The position numbers and the translations under genes were made by a program. From positions 4,448,648 through 4,512,647 of the forward strand of contig CM055062.1 of the NCBI GenBank assembly GCA_029204045.2: a DNA stretch of 64,000 bases. Direction: 5' to 3'. Source of the DNA: Tillandsia leiboldiana. Its lineage: Eukaryota; Streptophyta; Magnoliopsida; Poales; Bromeliaceae. The stretch's first letter is position 1. Every line of letters starts with the position of its first letter. This document shows, in pieces, positions 34,926-46,456 of this stretch. Below the pieces are notes generated by a model that did no database searches, was not told the DNA's origin, and worked only from the letters and a program-made list of their open reading frames with translations.

Positions 34926-36432
34926 ATGGATCTTGCACCTTATCACGTCTGTAGATGCATTATTTTGGAAAGTGACTGTTAAATTGGAGATGCAATCTAT
35001 TCTATAGAATCATACTTGGGAGTTATCTGATTTACCAGTAAATTGTAAGCCTGTAGGATGTAGATGGACTTTAAGAGTTGAGACCTGATGGTCCAGTAGA
35101 TAAGTATAAGGCTAGACTAGTAGCTCAGGATTTTTCTCAGAAACCTAGTGTAGATTATTTTGATGTGTATGCTCCTGTTGCTAGAATTACTTCTATTAGA
35201 ATTTTGATTGCTTTAGCTCCTGTCCATGATTTGATTATTCATCAAATGAATGTTAAGATTGTTTTTCTAAATGGTGATTTAGATAAAGAGATTTATATGA
35301 AGCAACCTGAAGGATTTGTTGTTGTTGGACATAAAAACAAAGTATACAAGTTAACAAGAACTTTATATGGACTTAAGCAAGCTCCTAAGTAATGGTATTT
35401 AAAATTTGACTCTTTGGTTGTGATAGATGGTTTTCATGTAAATATGTCTGATGAATGTGTATACTCTAAGAAATATAATTGACATATAGTAATCTTATGT
35501 TTATATGTTAATGATATTTTGATTTTTGGTACCAATATGGATGTGATAATGGATGTTAAGAAATTACTTAATGAAAACTTTTATATGAAAGATTCTTGAG
35601 CAAGCTGACGTAATTCTGAACATGAAGATCATTAAAAAATCAAACGAAATTGTTATGAGCCAATCCCACTATAGTGAACAATTGTTAAAGAAGTTTTGAT
35701 ATTTTGATGTTAAGACTGTAGTGACACCTTATGACCCTAGTGTATATCTTAAGAAGAATAAAGGTGATCCAATAGGTCAGAATAGATATGGTCAGATTAT
35801 AGGATCTTTAGGTTACCTCGTAAATTACTCTAGACCTGGTTTGGCTTATATTGTGAACAGATTGAGAAGATATATCTATAACCCAAATAGAGAATATTAG
35901 AATGCCTTAGAAAGAGTTTTGAGATATCTGAAAAGTAATAAATCTTATGGATTGCATTTTTGTGGTTTTTCTGTCGTATTAGAAGGATATAGTGATGCAA
36001 ATTGGATTAATGATACAGCTAATGTGAAGTCAACTACTAGATTTGTTTTTCTCATAGGAGGAGCAGCTATTTCTTGGAAGTCATCTAAACAATCATTGAT
36101 TGCTAGAAGTATAATAGAATCTAAACTTATAGCTTTAGATACTACTGTAGCATAGGCTAAGTGGATTAGAGAATTTCTTTATGATTTGCCACTGATAGAG
36201 CGACCTTTGGCACCAGTGTGTATTCATTGTGATTGTAAATCTGCAATTGATAAGTGTGCCAAAAAAAATGTGGAGATAAAGATAAATAGATTCATTAAAG
36301 TAAGACAAAAGTTCATTAGGCAGAATATTAAAAAAAATGTGATTGCATTAGAATTTGTAAGATCTACTAAGAACTTGGCTGATCAGCTTACTAAGGGTTT
36401 GTCTAGGATAGTAATCCTAAAATTATTGTGGT
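34926..36432 (+). pseudogene. Ty1/copia RT and RNase H remnant (Tork-like)
   Basis: The frame reads LEMQSIL*NHTWELSDLP, then VDKYKARLVAQDFSQKPSVD, PVARITSIRILIALAPVHD, NGDLDKEIYMKQPEGF and RTLYGLKQAPK, the classic N-terminal copia RT. The catalytic motif at 35504-35515 is YVND instead of YVDD. RNase H words follow: GYSDANWINDTANVKSTT, AAISWKSSKQS and FVRSTKNLADQLTKGL. Stops, for example at 35390-35392 and 35480-35482, and a shift near 35600 disable it. Protease, integrase and the start of RT are missing, replaced by the interval from 24989. It probably belongs with the gag at 24206. Confidence 0.88.
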
Positions 36433-37008
36433 GAATGGGGCTTAGCCCACAATAGTAACTACCGGCGACGGCAATCCAACCTTTTGAAGATTCAATGGGT
36501 AGAAACAAGTCGAATAGGTAGTTGTGCGGAGCACTGATTTTATATATACTCATCCCTATAGCGACAGTGCTCATATATACAAGTGGATAGTAAGAGTTTT
36601 TACCATGAATGGTTCCGAGACCCTTAAGGCAGGGAGTGACCTTGCAGACACCCTTATGAGGACCTACTATATGTGTGAAGTCGTGAGGCTGCGACTATGG
36701 GAAAAGAGTGGTTCCCTAAAACACATATGAATTGATATGAGCACATGACCATAAAAGCGCTAACCCGTATAGAACCTAATTGGCTGTACCATGTGTACTG
36801 TTTGTGGAAATCCGATTCATCGCCCTTGCTTCAAGGCGAAGTCCACTATTGTGCCCTCGGATGACATAGACTTGTACTAAGTGAAGATTCAAACCCGAAA
36901 GGTACTTTCGCCGAATACGTGGTATAAGAGATCCATCATCTATTTTAGTTATTTTGTATTTTATTTTGTTTTTATTTTTTTATTTAAAGTTTTAAATCTT
37001 ATGGGGAT
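36433..37008 (+). other. 3' untranslated region and PPT of the copia element
   Basis: Non-coding stretch between RNase H and the 3' LTR. It ends in TATGGGGAT, a short polypurine tract typical of Tork-like elements (canonical GTGGGGGAT). No gene seen. Confidence 0.6.
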
Positions 37009-37950
37009 TGTTAAAGTTTTATTTGATTTTAAACTTATTTTTGGCCTTTGGGCTTTCTGGGTGGCCCAATATGAATGGGCCTTACCTGAGAGCCTATTGT
37101 CTTTAGCTCTCCACATGTGATATTTAGTTCTACATCGGGCACTCATCACATTAGATAGCTATTTATGTACTCCTTCATATTTGCTTGTGTTGGTTATGAG
37201 AAAGTGAGAGTAGAGACTTCTCCTAAACACACACGCGCGCACGGCACGAGCCGAGCCGACTAGGGTTGGCTCGGGTCGGGTCGGGCGGCGGTGCGCACGA
37301 TCTTGACTCGGTTCTCTTTTTATTTGCTTTTTTCCTTTTGCTTGACTTAACCTACCTTGGGAAGGGCCTTCTCGGGTAACCCAAGAGCTTTGCCTTGGGA
37401 AGTACCTGATGGGCTGCCCAAGGACCTCCTTGGTAAGGTCTAATGGCTAACCGGAGAACTAGCCGTTGGACCCTATCCATAGGTAGGTAGGAGTGGGCTC
37501 TCTTTTGGGCTCTATAAATATAGAGCAAGAGGAGTTTGGTTAAGTAGTTTTATATACAACTCTGATTTACAATACAATCCTATTTCACACTGAGCTTTAC
37601 TACTACCTTTCTTCACCAACCTTTACTACTACATTGAGTTTTATCTTTTTGTTGAATCTCTGAAAGTCGACGGGTTCACTCTGCGCCATCCCAGAATCGT
37701 GCCGACGGGGTGGACAGTGGTCGTTGTATGGCTAGGAGTGATTGCCGGAGCCTCGCACGTAGAGGGGGCAATCTTGCTTATAGGACAGTGCATCCGCACG
37801 CTTCGACTCACAGGCTTCATCTAATTCCTATTGTTCGTTTATTAATAGTATAGCAATAATTTGCATGATAACTTATAATTTAGTAGTTTTGATTCAAATC
37901 AATTGAGTATTATTTTACTAAAAGAACTTATTTGAAAAGATTTTCCAACA
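37009..37950 (+). mobile_element. 3' LTR of the copia element
   Basis: 942 bp, starting TGTTAAAG and ending TTTTCCAACA, the usual copia LTR ends (TGTTGGAA...TTCCAACA) with changes at the start. It has a TATA box at 37512-37520. No 5' partner was found, so a TSD cannot be confirmed. It abuts a MITE on the right. Confidence 0.75.
37512..37520 (+). promoter_or_regulatory. Probable TATA box of the copia LTR
   Basis: CTATAAATA within GGGCTCTATAAATATAGAGC, which is also a short dyad. Its position in mid-LTR fits a U3/R boundary. Confidence 0.6.
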
Positions 37951-37954
37951 ACCC

Positions 37955-38098
37955 GTACACCTAAAATCAGGTGTACGATGTACACCCCACCCATTCTAAA
38001 GTGAGAACTTAACCACTAATCATTTCGATGTGATTAGTAGAATTTACCCCAATCTGGAATGGATGGAATGTATATCATACATCCGATTTTGGGTATAC
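37955..38098. mobile_element. MITE-like inverted repeat
   Basis: The left arm (37955-37985, GTACACCTAAAATCAGGTGT followed by ACGATGTACAC) pairs imperfectly with the right arm (38070-38098, ending CCGATTTTGGGTATAC). The 144-bp unit has no coding capacity. Its arms resemble those of the MITE at 41604-41774 (ATGATGTACACCCC), so they may be one family. TSD not resolved. Confidence 0.6.
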
Positions 38099-38775
38099 AA
38101 GAAACATTTTTCTTGTTCAATTCGAATTAGGCTTGAAAATAATTTATTCAAAATTAATTTTAAATATAAAACGAGCTTAATACTTTTGTTCGAAAATAAT
38201 TTTAAAATGAGCATAAGTAAATTTTTGCTAATTCGTGTTTTGCTCGAAATAATTCGAATATATATATATTAAAAATATAAAATATTAATATTAATATCAT
38301 CAATAATATATAATTATAAATATTTTAATTCAAATACATTTTATACTCATGCATTTTTTATATGAGCAAATATTAATAGATATTTTAAAATTCATAATAT
38401 AATATTAGTAAATATTCATAGATATTTTAAAATTTTAAAAACAAAATATAAAGAAAAAAAAATTCTAGTTATAAATGAGCCCGCTCAAAATTGAACAATT
38501 ATGAGCTAAATTCAAGCACGACTTAAAAAAAAAAAAAATAAATAAAAATAAAAATAAAAATAAAAATAAAAATTAAATAATCCTATTTCGCTCGAATTCG
38601 ACTCGAAATAGATTTCGAGCCGCACATACCTTATTTTGGCTCGAAATTAATTTGAGCTAGTTTGAATCTAACTCAAGCCGAATTCGAGCAAGGCTCGGAT
38701 CGCTCATGTTCGGTACGTTTGCACCCCTACTAGCGTGCGATTAACGAGTCGGATTGAATTTGCTCTTCCGGATAG
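38099..38775. other. AT-rich non-coding repeat with GCTCGAATTCGA motifs
   Basis: No gene. AT-rich sequence and simple A/T tracts are followed by repeated words such as GCTCGAA, ACTCGAAAT and GAGCC. The stretch ends in GTTTGCACCCCTA (about 38727-38739), which resembles the terminal inverted repeat of plant hAT elements. The opposite terminus was not found. Confidence 0.3.
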
Positions 38776-39100
38776 AGTGTGTTTGGTCGACCGTAAAATA
38801 TACATAAACTTACTTTTCTGACTTGAAATTTTATTTTTTGTGTGTTTGTTTGGTCATAAATTTATTTACAGATTTAAAAAAAAAAAAATTATTTTTGTTT
38901 TCTGGTGATTTTTGACGAAAACTAAAAATTCAAACTGTATAATTTTTTTTCCATTTATTTATTTTTACTGAATCAAATAAATGTGAAATTTTTTCTTTCA
39001 ACAAAATAAATATTAATAAAAAAAATTTCACTGAATTTTTTTTCTATGTTTTATTAATTTTTGAAGATTTTACGTACAACAAACCAAACACCACCTAACA
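38776..39100. mobile_element. Possible small DNA transposon remnant
   Basis: GTGTTTGGTCGACCGTAAAAT at about 38778-38798 faces TTTTACGTACAACAAACCAA and ACACC at about 39070-39094, an imperfect inverted pair around GTGTTTGGT. The interior is AT-rich and non-coding. TSD not found. Confidence 0.35.
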
Positions 39101-39377
39101 ACAAATTTTATAGCTATTTTTACTATAGATCCTATATGGGCCCACATTTTTTCGGGTCAAAACGGGCCGCGGGGCTCTGACTAGTATGGGCCTTGATGGG
39201 CTGTGAGCCCGCCTATTTATTTATTTTTTAAAAAAAAAAATATTTTTAAGTTTTGTATTTAATTTTTTGTTAACATTGATTATATATAGATATATAAGTT
39301 TTACACTAAAAATGAATTTGAGTTACATTTTTACAAAAATTATTCAAAATATGACTAGTTTTCATTGTATTCTTTAA

Positions 39378-40471
39378 GGCCCGTTTGGTTCGGATATAAA
39401 TTTAAGAGGTATAAATTTTTTTATACCTGGGATAGTTTGCTATTCCGGAATAATCAAGTATAAAAGTTAAATTGCGTTTGGTTCAAAAGTTGGTATTCTC
39501 TGGAATAAAAAAAATTATGTTTGGTTAAAATTATGGAATAGTGAAGAATAGTAGAAAAAATGATAGATTTTTTTATCAAAATACAAATTTTACCCTTACC
39601 TTATATATATATAAATTAATTTTAATTATTATAAATTAATTAAAATGACAATTTAATTGTTAATAAATTATATCTTACCTAAATAAAATAATTTTTTATA
39701 TTTTATATTATAGTTTAATAAATAATAATTAGTAAACAAAATTAGTAAACATAATTAGTAAATAAAATATAAAATATTTTTGGCTAAATTACAGAAAACC
39801 CCCCTCTAATATCCCGCTTTTCCACTTTACCCTCCTGTCTTTTAAAAGTCGACAATCTGCCCCCTCGTAATTACCGAAATATGCATTTACCCCCCTGCCA
39901 GATATGAAAGTCCATCCATGAGCCTCTAATGGATGCATTTACTCTTTCCCCCCTGCCAGATATGAATTGGTTTCTTACCAATTTGTTACAAGCAATTGGC
40001 TCATTAGAGGCTCATGGATGGACTTTCATATCTGGCAGGGGGGTAAATGCATATTTCGATAATTACGAGGGGGCAGGTTGTCGACTTTTAAAAGACAGGG
40101 GGTAAAGTGGAAAAGCGGGATATTAGAGGGGGGTTTTCTGTAATTTAGCCAATATTTTTTTATATTTTATAGCATATTTTATTAAATAAAATTAGTAAAC
40201 ATAATTAGTAAATAGTATATTTTAGTAAATATAGTTTCAGATAGGAAACTAAGCTAAAGCAAAAAAAAAAAAAAAAATTACATTCATTGTCCCTAGGTAT
40301 AAACCTTATTCCATGGGGGAGGTGGAATAGAAATTAACGAGTTATTCTGGAATAATCCGTTAAGCTGAGAATATTTTAAACTTTTATCCCTATACTTTTT
40401 TTCCCTCTTGTTTGGCAAGAATTGGGGAATAAAGGGGGTTATTCCTCTCTTATCCCCCAACCAAACAGGGT
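39378..40471. mobile_element. Non-autonomous Harbinger/Tourist-like element
   Basis: The ends are GGCCCGTTTGGTTCGG and, inverted, ACCCTGTTTGGTTGG, a common Tourist/PIF-Harbinger signature. TAA stands on both sides (39375-39377 and 40472-40474), the 3-bp target duplication of that superfamily. Subterminal ATTCCGGAATAA and ATTCTGGAATAATCC words are also inverted. The 1.09-kb length includes a second MITE inserted at 39782-40150. No transposase. Confidence 0.7.
39782..40150. mobile_element. MULE-type MITE with 9-bp TSD
   Basis: Starts GGCTAAATTACAGAAAACCC and ends with the near-perfect reverse complement. The inverted arms exceed 100 bases. AATATTTTT stands on both sides (39773-39781 and 40151-40159), an exact 9-bp duplication as made by Mutator-like transposases. 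The 369-bp unit is non-coding and nested in the Harbinger-like element. Confidence 0.9.
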
Positions 40472-40474
40472 TAA

Positions 40475-41431
40475 AAGTAAAGAAAAAATTTTGAAACAAA
40501 AAGGATCATGCTCGGCCCACAACAAAACAGTGCAGTACAGTACCATAAGATTTACATTTATTTTTTTAGGTGTACAAATAATATTGCTCAATTAGATAAG
40601 ATCAAATGAAAAGTTCTTAGACCATATCAGATCACTCATGAAAATAAAATCTTAAGTTTATCTAGAATTAATCTTATCAAGCCTTTTATTTTTAGATTTA
40701 ATCCATCTTTTTACTAGATTGCTTGAATTTGGCTGGTAAAACACCAAATGATCAGATGGATCAATCTAGATTTGCTAGTGTTCATATCTACGTATTTTCT
40801 TCCCTATTCCTTTTGCATAATAGCTTTAGACAGCACTCGGTACTAAACGAAACCTAAAAAGTGTTCTTAGTTGTGTCATTTAGATGGTACCTTTTAGAGG
40901 TGGATATAAGTTATAGCTTGTTCGTTTGGATTCTAAACACTAACTAACTATTTCAAAAATATATTCGAATAAAAATAATATATTCATCGCATTTAAGGAC
41001 ATAATTACAGCGCTTATGAAATTAACTATTTCAAATATATATTTGGATAGAAATAATATATTCATCGCATTTAAGGACATAATTACAGCGCTCACGAAAT
41101 TCGATATGTAGATTCAACCACCTAAATATTATGTCTATTGTTAGGTATTTTATTGTTAAGTTTATTATGAATCATAATCCCACTCAATTTATTTGGCTCA
41201 TCTAACTTTATTATTACGGAATAAAAAGTTAAATCTATTTTTACTAATAATAAATAGCTAATAGTTCAGCATTTGGTCACCAAAAAGTTGAAATGCTTGA
41301 ACGGGTAGAACTTCAAAAGTTTGTTAAAAAAAAAAATTTGTTTAAAAAATTATTTTAATTCCTAAAATAAAGAATTATAATTCTTAAATAGAACCAAAAC
41401 TAACAAATGACAACTGATCGGACCCTGAAGT
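40475..41431. other. AT-rich intergenic stretch without genes
   Basis: No coding signal, TIR or LTR end was recognised. The only structured part is the 78-bp tandem duplication at 40945-41100. Confidence 0.5.
40945..41100. repeat. 78-bp tandem duplication
   Basis: Units 40945-41022 and 41023-41100 both start TAACTATTTCAAA and contain TTCATCGCATTTAAGGACAT. They differ at a handful of positions. Confidence 0.92.
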
Positions 41432-41457
41432 AGGCATTGTTGGGGTGCTCCTCATCA

Positions 41458-41774
<317 letters not shown>

Positions 41775-41811
41775 CATATATATATAGGCATTGTTGGGGT
41801 GCTCCTCATCA

Positions 41812-42147
<336 letters not shown>

Positions 42148-42151
42148 TAAG

Positions 42152-42232
<81 letters not shown>

Positions 42233-42235
<3 letters not shown>

Positions 42236-42956
42236 CTGTTATTTTATATCTATGCTCTTCTATATCCTATCTATTAAACTATATGAATTTTCAATGACTC
42301 TGCCATATGACACGCTATTCTTTACTCTTACCCCACCGTCATTTTTGTTACTGTTGTTTCGTCATCCTTTTCACTTCCCTCTTATTTTTATATAAATATT
42401 TGTCATATTTTATGCGCCGAATCACGCGAGATCGAACGTGGAGGGTCTTCTGTGCAAAATACACAACCAGTAAGGGAGCCAATTAAAAATATTAACGTTT
42501 CATAAGCTTGTTAGCATCTTTTCCCTCAACTTATTTAGGTGCACCTAGGGTTCCTCTTTGGAAACCCTAGCCGCACACACCCTAGCCCCCATAGCCCTGC
42601 TGCACCTCCTCCCTCTCCTTTGCCATCCTTCCTAAGCAACGCCACCGCCGGCCACCGCTGTTAGATCACCGGAAAAGAACCCCCTTCTCTCCCTCTTATT
42701 TGTTTTCGGGTTTAGAGGTGATCGAGAGCACCAACTTATACCCCATTGCTCCTGAACCACCAAGCCACATCCTCCATCATCTGGAGATCACCCCTTAGCC
42801 GCTCCGCAGCCGGAAAACACCCTGCAAGCCGGCGGTGCAAGATCTCTGGCTAAAAACCCTAGATCTGGCTGAGTCTACTCCAGCGCCGCCACCACCTTTT
42901 GCTGTTAGGTTTGGAGGGTTTGATGGTCTTATACTCCACCTTAGGTACCTCCCCGT
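42233..42956 (+). mobile_element. LTR-like fragment (old insertion host of the copia element)
   Basis: No ORF of note. TTAGGTGCACCTAGGGTTCC and repeated AACCCTAGCCGC, GCCACCGCCGGCCACC and GATCACCGGAAAAG words resemble the transcribed leader part of the gypsy LTRs at 15580-15900 and 20510-20800. I infer a truncated gypsy LTR or leader, cut by the copia LTR at 42957. Confidence 0.4.
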
Positions 42957-44768
42957 TGTTAGATGTATGCCCTAGAAGCCAACTTGGCCGACACATATAT
43001 TTTTTCTAGGATATAAATTTGTATTTGAGATTTTACATTATGAATATTATTGGGTTTTTGTTTCCATTCGTGTTGTGTATGTGTCCATGAATTGTCCAAA
43101 AAATAAATAGGATGATAATACGTATTCTCAAGAGTTGAGAATTTGAGACATGTATCATTAGTGATTAATTCCTAAATGCTCCCGATCGATGGATCATCAC
43201 TGGGACAGTGATTGATCCGGTGAGATTGGTGCACAGTCGCTTCCCTTTTAGGGTAGACGAGTCTCGAGTCAACAGTGTGGGGACACTAGAGCGAATGTGC
43301 AGGTGGTTGTTGGAGAACAAAAGTACCGAGCGTGATCATCACGAGAAGTCACTTGGATATCTACTCACTCGTCAGTGACTTACTCGATGTTGCAATAGTG
43401 TGACTGGTCCTTTGACCTGCGGTGTCTCGGCTATTCATGACAATGGGGTTACTGTAGTTTGACTGTACATACACTTGGTCCCTAGCCATTTGGGCCCTTG
43501 CAGTGGGTGCATGTTGGCTACAGTAGGTTTGTTGTAGGAATAGGGTGTACACCTATATGGAATCTATCGCCCTTAGTAGAGAAGGGAGTTAGTCCTATAG
43601 ATGTGATTTATGAGACCGAGTTTAGAAGACCTTGGCCAAGGCATAGTAAATAACGAAAAGGGTTTCCAATATTAGAAAGTCGAGTCGAATAAATTTGACA
43701 TATGACAGACGGTAGGGTTTGACGAGCAATTCCATGACCTTTGTCTAGTTGGAACTCCGGATAGAATGATTGTATCACACGTTAACTGCACGTAGAGGTT
43801 CAGTATTCCATTCTACTGGAATGCCACTACATGCTGCTAGGCGTCACTGGTGGATTGTGGGACTCACGAGAATTATCTGGATGATGATCGATAATTCTTA
43901 TTGGGCTGAGTTTGAATAGTTCTAACCCACTGAAAAGAGTTTCAGTGATATTGTTGATGGTAATCACAATATATCTCACTACCAGATAGAATAGAACCTA
44001 TGAGGTCACACACATAAGAGGTTGTGACTGATCGGATAGTTGGATCGCGATTTTTGAATCGCCTGAGGACTTAATTATCAATATGTTGATAATTGAACTA
44101 ATTTGTAATTGTTATAAATTAATAATATTAAAGTGCAAATGTTGCAAGAGATGACTTACTAATAGTTAGTAAGTTGTAAGAGGACTTAAGTACAAATGTT
44201 GCATTAATGATTTGATTTGATCAAATTAGGATTGAGTTCAAATCGAATTAAATTAGAATTTAATCGATTGAACCGATTAGGGATAAGATAAACTTAAATC
44301 TAATTTTAAGTTTATTTTAATGTTTATCTTAATAATTATAAAAGGGATTATATCCTCTTTATACGTACGAGTTTTTATTAAGAAAAAAAAAAAAAGGAAA
44401 AGAGAAAATCCTAGTCGTCATCTCTTTTCTCGTTTTCCTCTTTTCTAAATATCCACATTAAAAGAAAGACCTTCTCTGCAAGGGAGCTAGCACCCCGGTG
44501 AGAATTTCGATTAAGTCAACAACCTCGTGTGGATACCCGTAGAGGCCGGACGCGTGTGCGGCTTCAAGAGAACCAAATTCCACGATCATCAAATTGCGGT
44601 GTAGATCTCCCCGCGTAAAGGTGAAGATTAGATCTTCATTTTCCTTTTAATCTTAGATACATGAGGGATCCTGTTTTGCGTGATTTTTTGAGATTCGATC
44701 TGAAGTTTTTCATATTTGTTTATTTGATTTCTTTTTCCACTGCGTTTATTTTTGCGCAAAACCTACCA
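42957..44768 (+). repeat. 5' LTR of the copia element
   Basis: 1,812 bp, TGTTAGATGTATGCCC to AAACCTACCA. Collinear with 50394-50857 over the first 464 bases with few differences. Rich in short-range duplicated words and ending in AT-rich sequence. Confidence 0.9.
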
Positions 44769-44769
44769 G

Positions 44770-44782
44770 TGGTATCAGAGCC
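44770..44782 (+). promoter_or_regulatory. PBS of the copia element (initiator tRNA-Met)
   Basis: TGGTATCAGAGCC, one base after the LTR end. Complementary to the 3' end of initiator tRNA-Met. Confidence 0.92.
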
Positions 44783-44972
44783 ATCTTTATGTTATTTAAG
44801 ATTAAAATTATAGTTTTGGATATTTTAAATAATTCTTTGTTGATTGAATGATTGTTAAATCATTTTACCATATTCAAGAATTATTAAATTTTGATCAATT
44901 CGAAATTATTTTGATCCGTAAAATTAAAATAAAATAAAATAAATAAAAATAAAATTTTATTTTTGTAAAATC

Positions 44973-45218
44973 TGATGAGATCAAAATTTGTTTTTAATTT
45001 TTTATATAATTTTGATAAGATCAAAATTTATTTTAAAATTTTATTATATTGATTAGATCAATTTATTTTATTGTAAAATTTGATGAGATCAAATTTTATA
45101 TAGTTTTTCACATAAGATGTGAATCATTGATGAGATCAATAGATATTTTTGCGGATTAAAATATTGATCAAAATTGTATGAATTAACTGTTTAGTTAAAT
45201 CAAACGATTGATGAGATC
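44973..45218 (+). repeat. Array of short hairpins with GAT-NAG-ATC core
   Basis: Hairpins with a 3-base loop lie at 44973-44983 (stem TGAT), 45008-45028 (AATTTTGAT, 9 bp), 45048-45062 (ATTGAT), 45075-45097 (AAAATTTGAT, 10 bp), 45126-45140 (ATTGAT) and a weak one at 45210-45218. Loops are GAG, AAG, TAG, GAG, GAG and GAG. Stem sequences outside GAT/ATC differ while staying paired. Confidence 0.8.
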
Positions 45219-46046
45219 GTATCGTTATGGTGATTTGATCACCTATTTTTCTGGATAATTGGTAAACGGTTAATTAAAATATTCAAAATTAATTATTGTG
45301 ATGTATGAAATACATATGGGTGATTATCATGGATAGCAACCAATTTATTTTGTATGGATATGTGATGTATGATGTGTATGCGGAATCCTGTAATTTTAAA
45401 TTTGTTTAAATTAAGGACTTTGTGTTAGGGCTGTTTGGGTGCCTGCGAGCACGAGCCAATTTTATTTAGAGACCTACGCGTCTCAATAGATTAGAGATAA
45501 AAGTTATCGAATGTAATTAATGTAATTTTATTCTTTAATTTGGTTGTATTATATATGGTTGCACGTCATTGGTTAATTGGTGGGAAGCCGTTAGCACACA
45601 ACAAGCCCAGATCGAGACGAGCACTTGATGGCGGTCGAATCAAGGGGTTGATGGTGATCGAATCAAGTTGTAACTCCGGATTGGATCAAGAAGTTGAAGA
45701 CGATCAAACCAATAACGTGTGTGTGCTTGTATTTATGACCCCTAGACCCTGATTCCGGCTCAGTGGCTCGAGCACGAATCTTCTTTTTAGATCCATGATC
45801 ATCACCGGTTGCATTATATTTTTATGTGCAGTTTATCTTTATTTGCATGAGATTTAAATAAATAAAATTAAATATGAGACCAAAATGCAAATCTCCTCAT
45901 AAATATTAAGTCGAGCGGTCTTCCATCGTTGTAGAAGTGCGGGCGTCTTTTCTAGTGTTGATTGGCACGGCTGGTTACAGTGGTCAGTTGAATTGGAAAG
46001 GCGCAACCACTCTATTAACATAAGATACTGCGGAGTAAAGATGGGG

Positions 46047-46265
46047 TTGGGCCCAATATCTGTCAGGTGAGGGACCCAATGACGGCTTTGCTTACGCGTT
46101 TGAACGGTGGGTCTGACTTAACTAAAGAATGAGGCCAATATCTGTCAGGTGAGGCCTACAGGACTTAGAGACCGAATATCGCTGCAATTTGCTTAAGAAG
46201 CATTGGACAAGAGTTTTCTACTCATTGGTTTTCGTGTCACCAATATCTGTCAGGTGAGGTGGTGC
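46047..46265 (+). repeat. Three hairpins with identical 16-nt loop and compensating stems
   Basis: The loop AATATCTGTCAGGTGA occurs at 46055-46070, 46137-46152 and 46242-46257. Each is closed by CC/GG but has its own stem: TTGGGCCC with GGG-A-CCCAA (46047-46079), AGGCC with GGCCT (46132-46157), and GTGTCACC with GGTGGTGC (46234-46265, with G-U pairs). The loop includes the self-complementary CTGTCAG. The arrangement lies 190-410 bases upstream of the gag start. Confidence 0.85.
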
Positions 46266-46456
46266 GGTAAACTGGTGGGACCGTAGTACCCACTTGAAAC
46301 CGTTATCGCGTTGGGTTTTCGTTTCTCTACATGAGGAGTGTAAAAGACTCGAGAAAATAGTGGGAGGTTAATATTTGTTTTTGAAAATATCCCTAAAACA
46401 AAATTATGAAACAAATACAAATATCTAATTTGAATCTTTACTCTCTACAGAACAAA

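Larger units (their letters stand above)
44783..46456 (+). promoter_or_regulatory. Long structured 5' leader of the copia element
   Basis: About 1.67 kb between PBS and gag has no coding signal. It contains an array of GAT-NAG-ATC hairpins (44973-45218), three hairpins with an identical loop (46047-46265) and a further GTGGG/CCCAC hairpin (46275-46293). By analogy with retroviral and LTR-element leaders, this is where dimerisation, packaging and translation signals would lie. The function is inferred, the structures are read directly. Confidence 0.65.
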
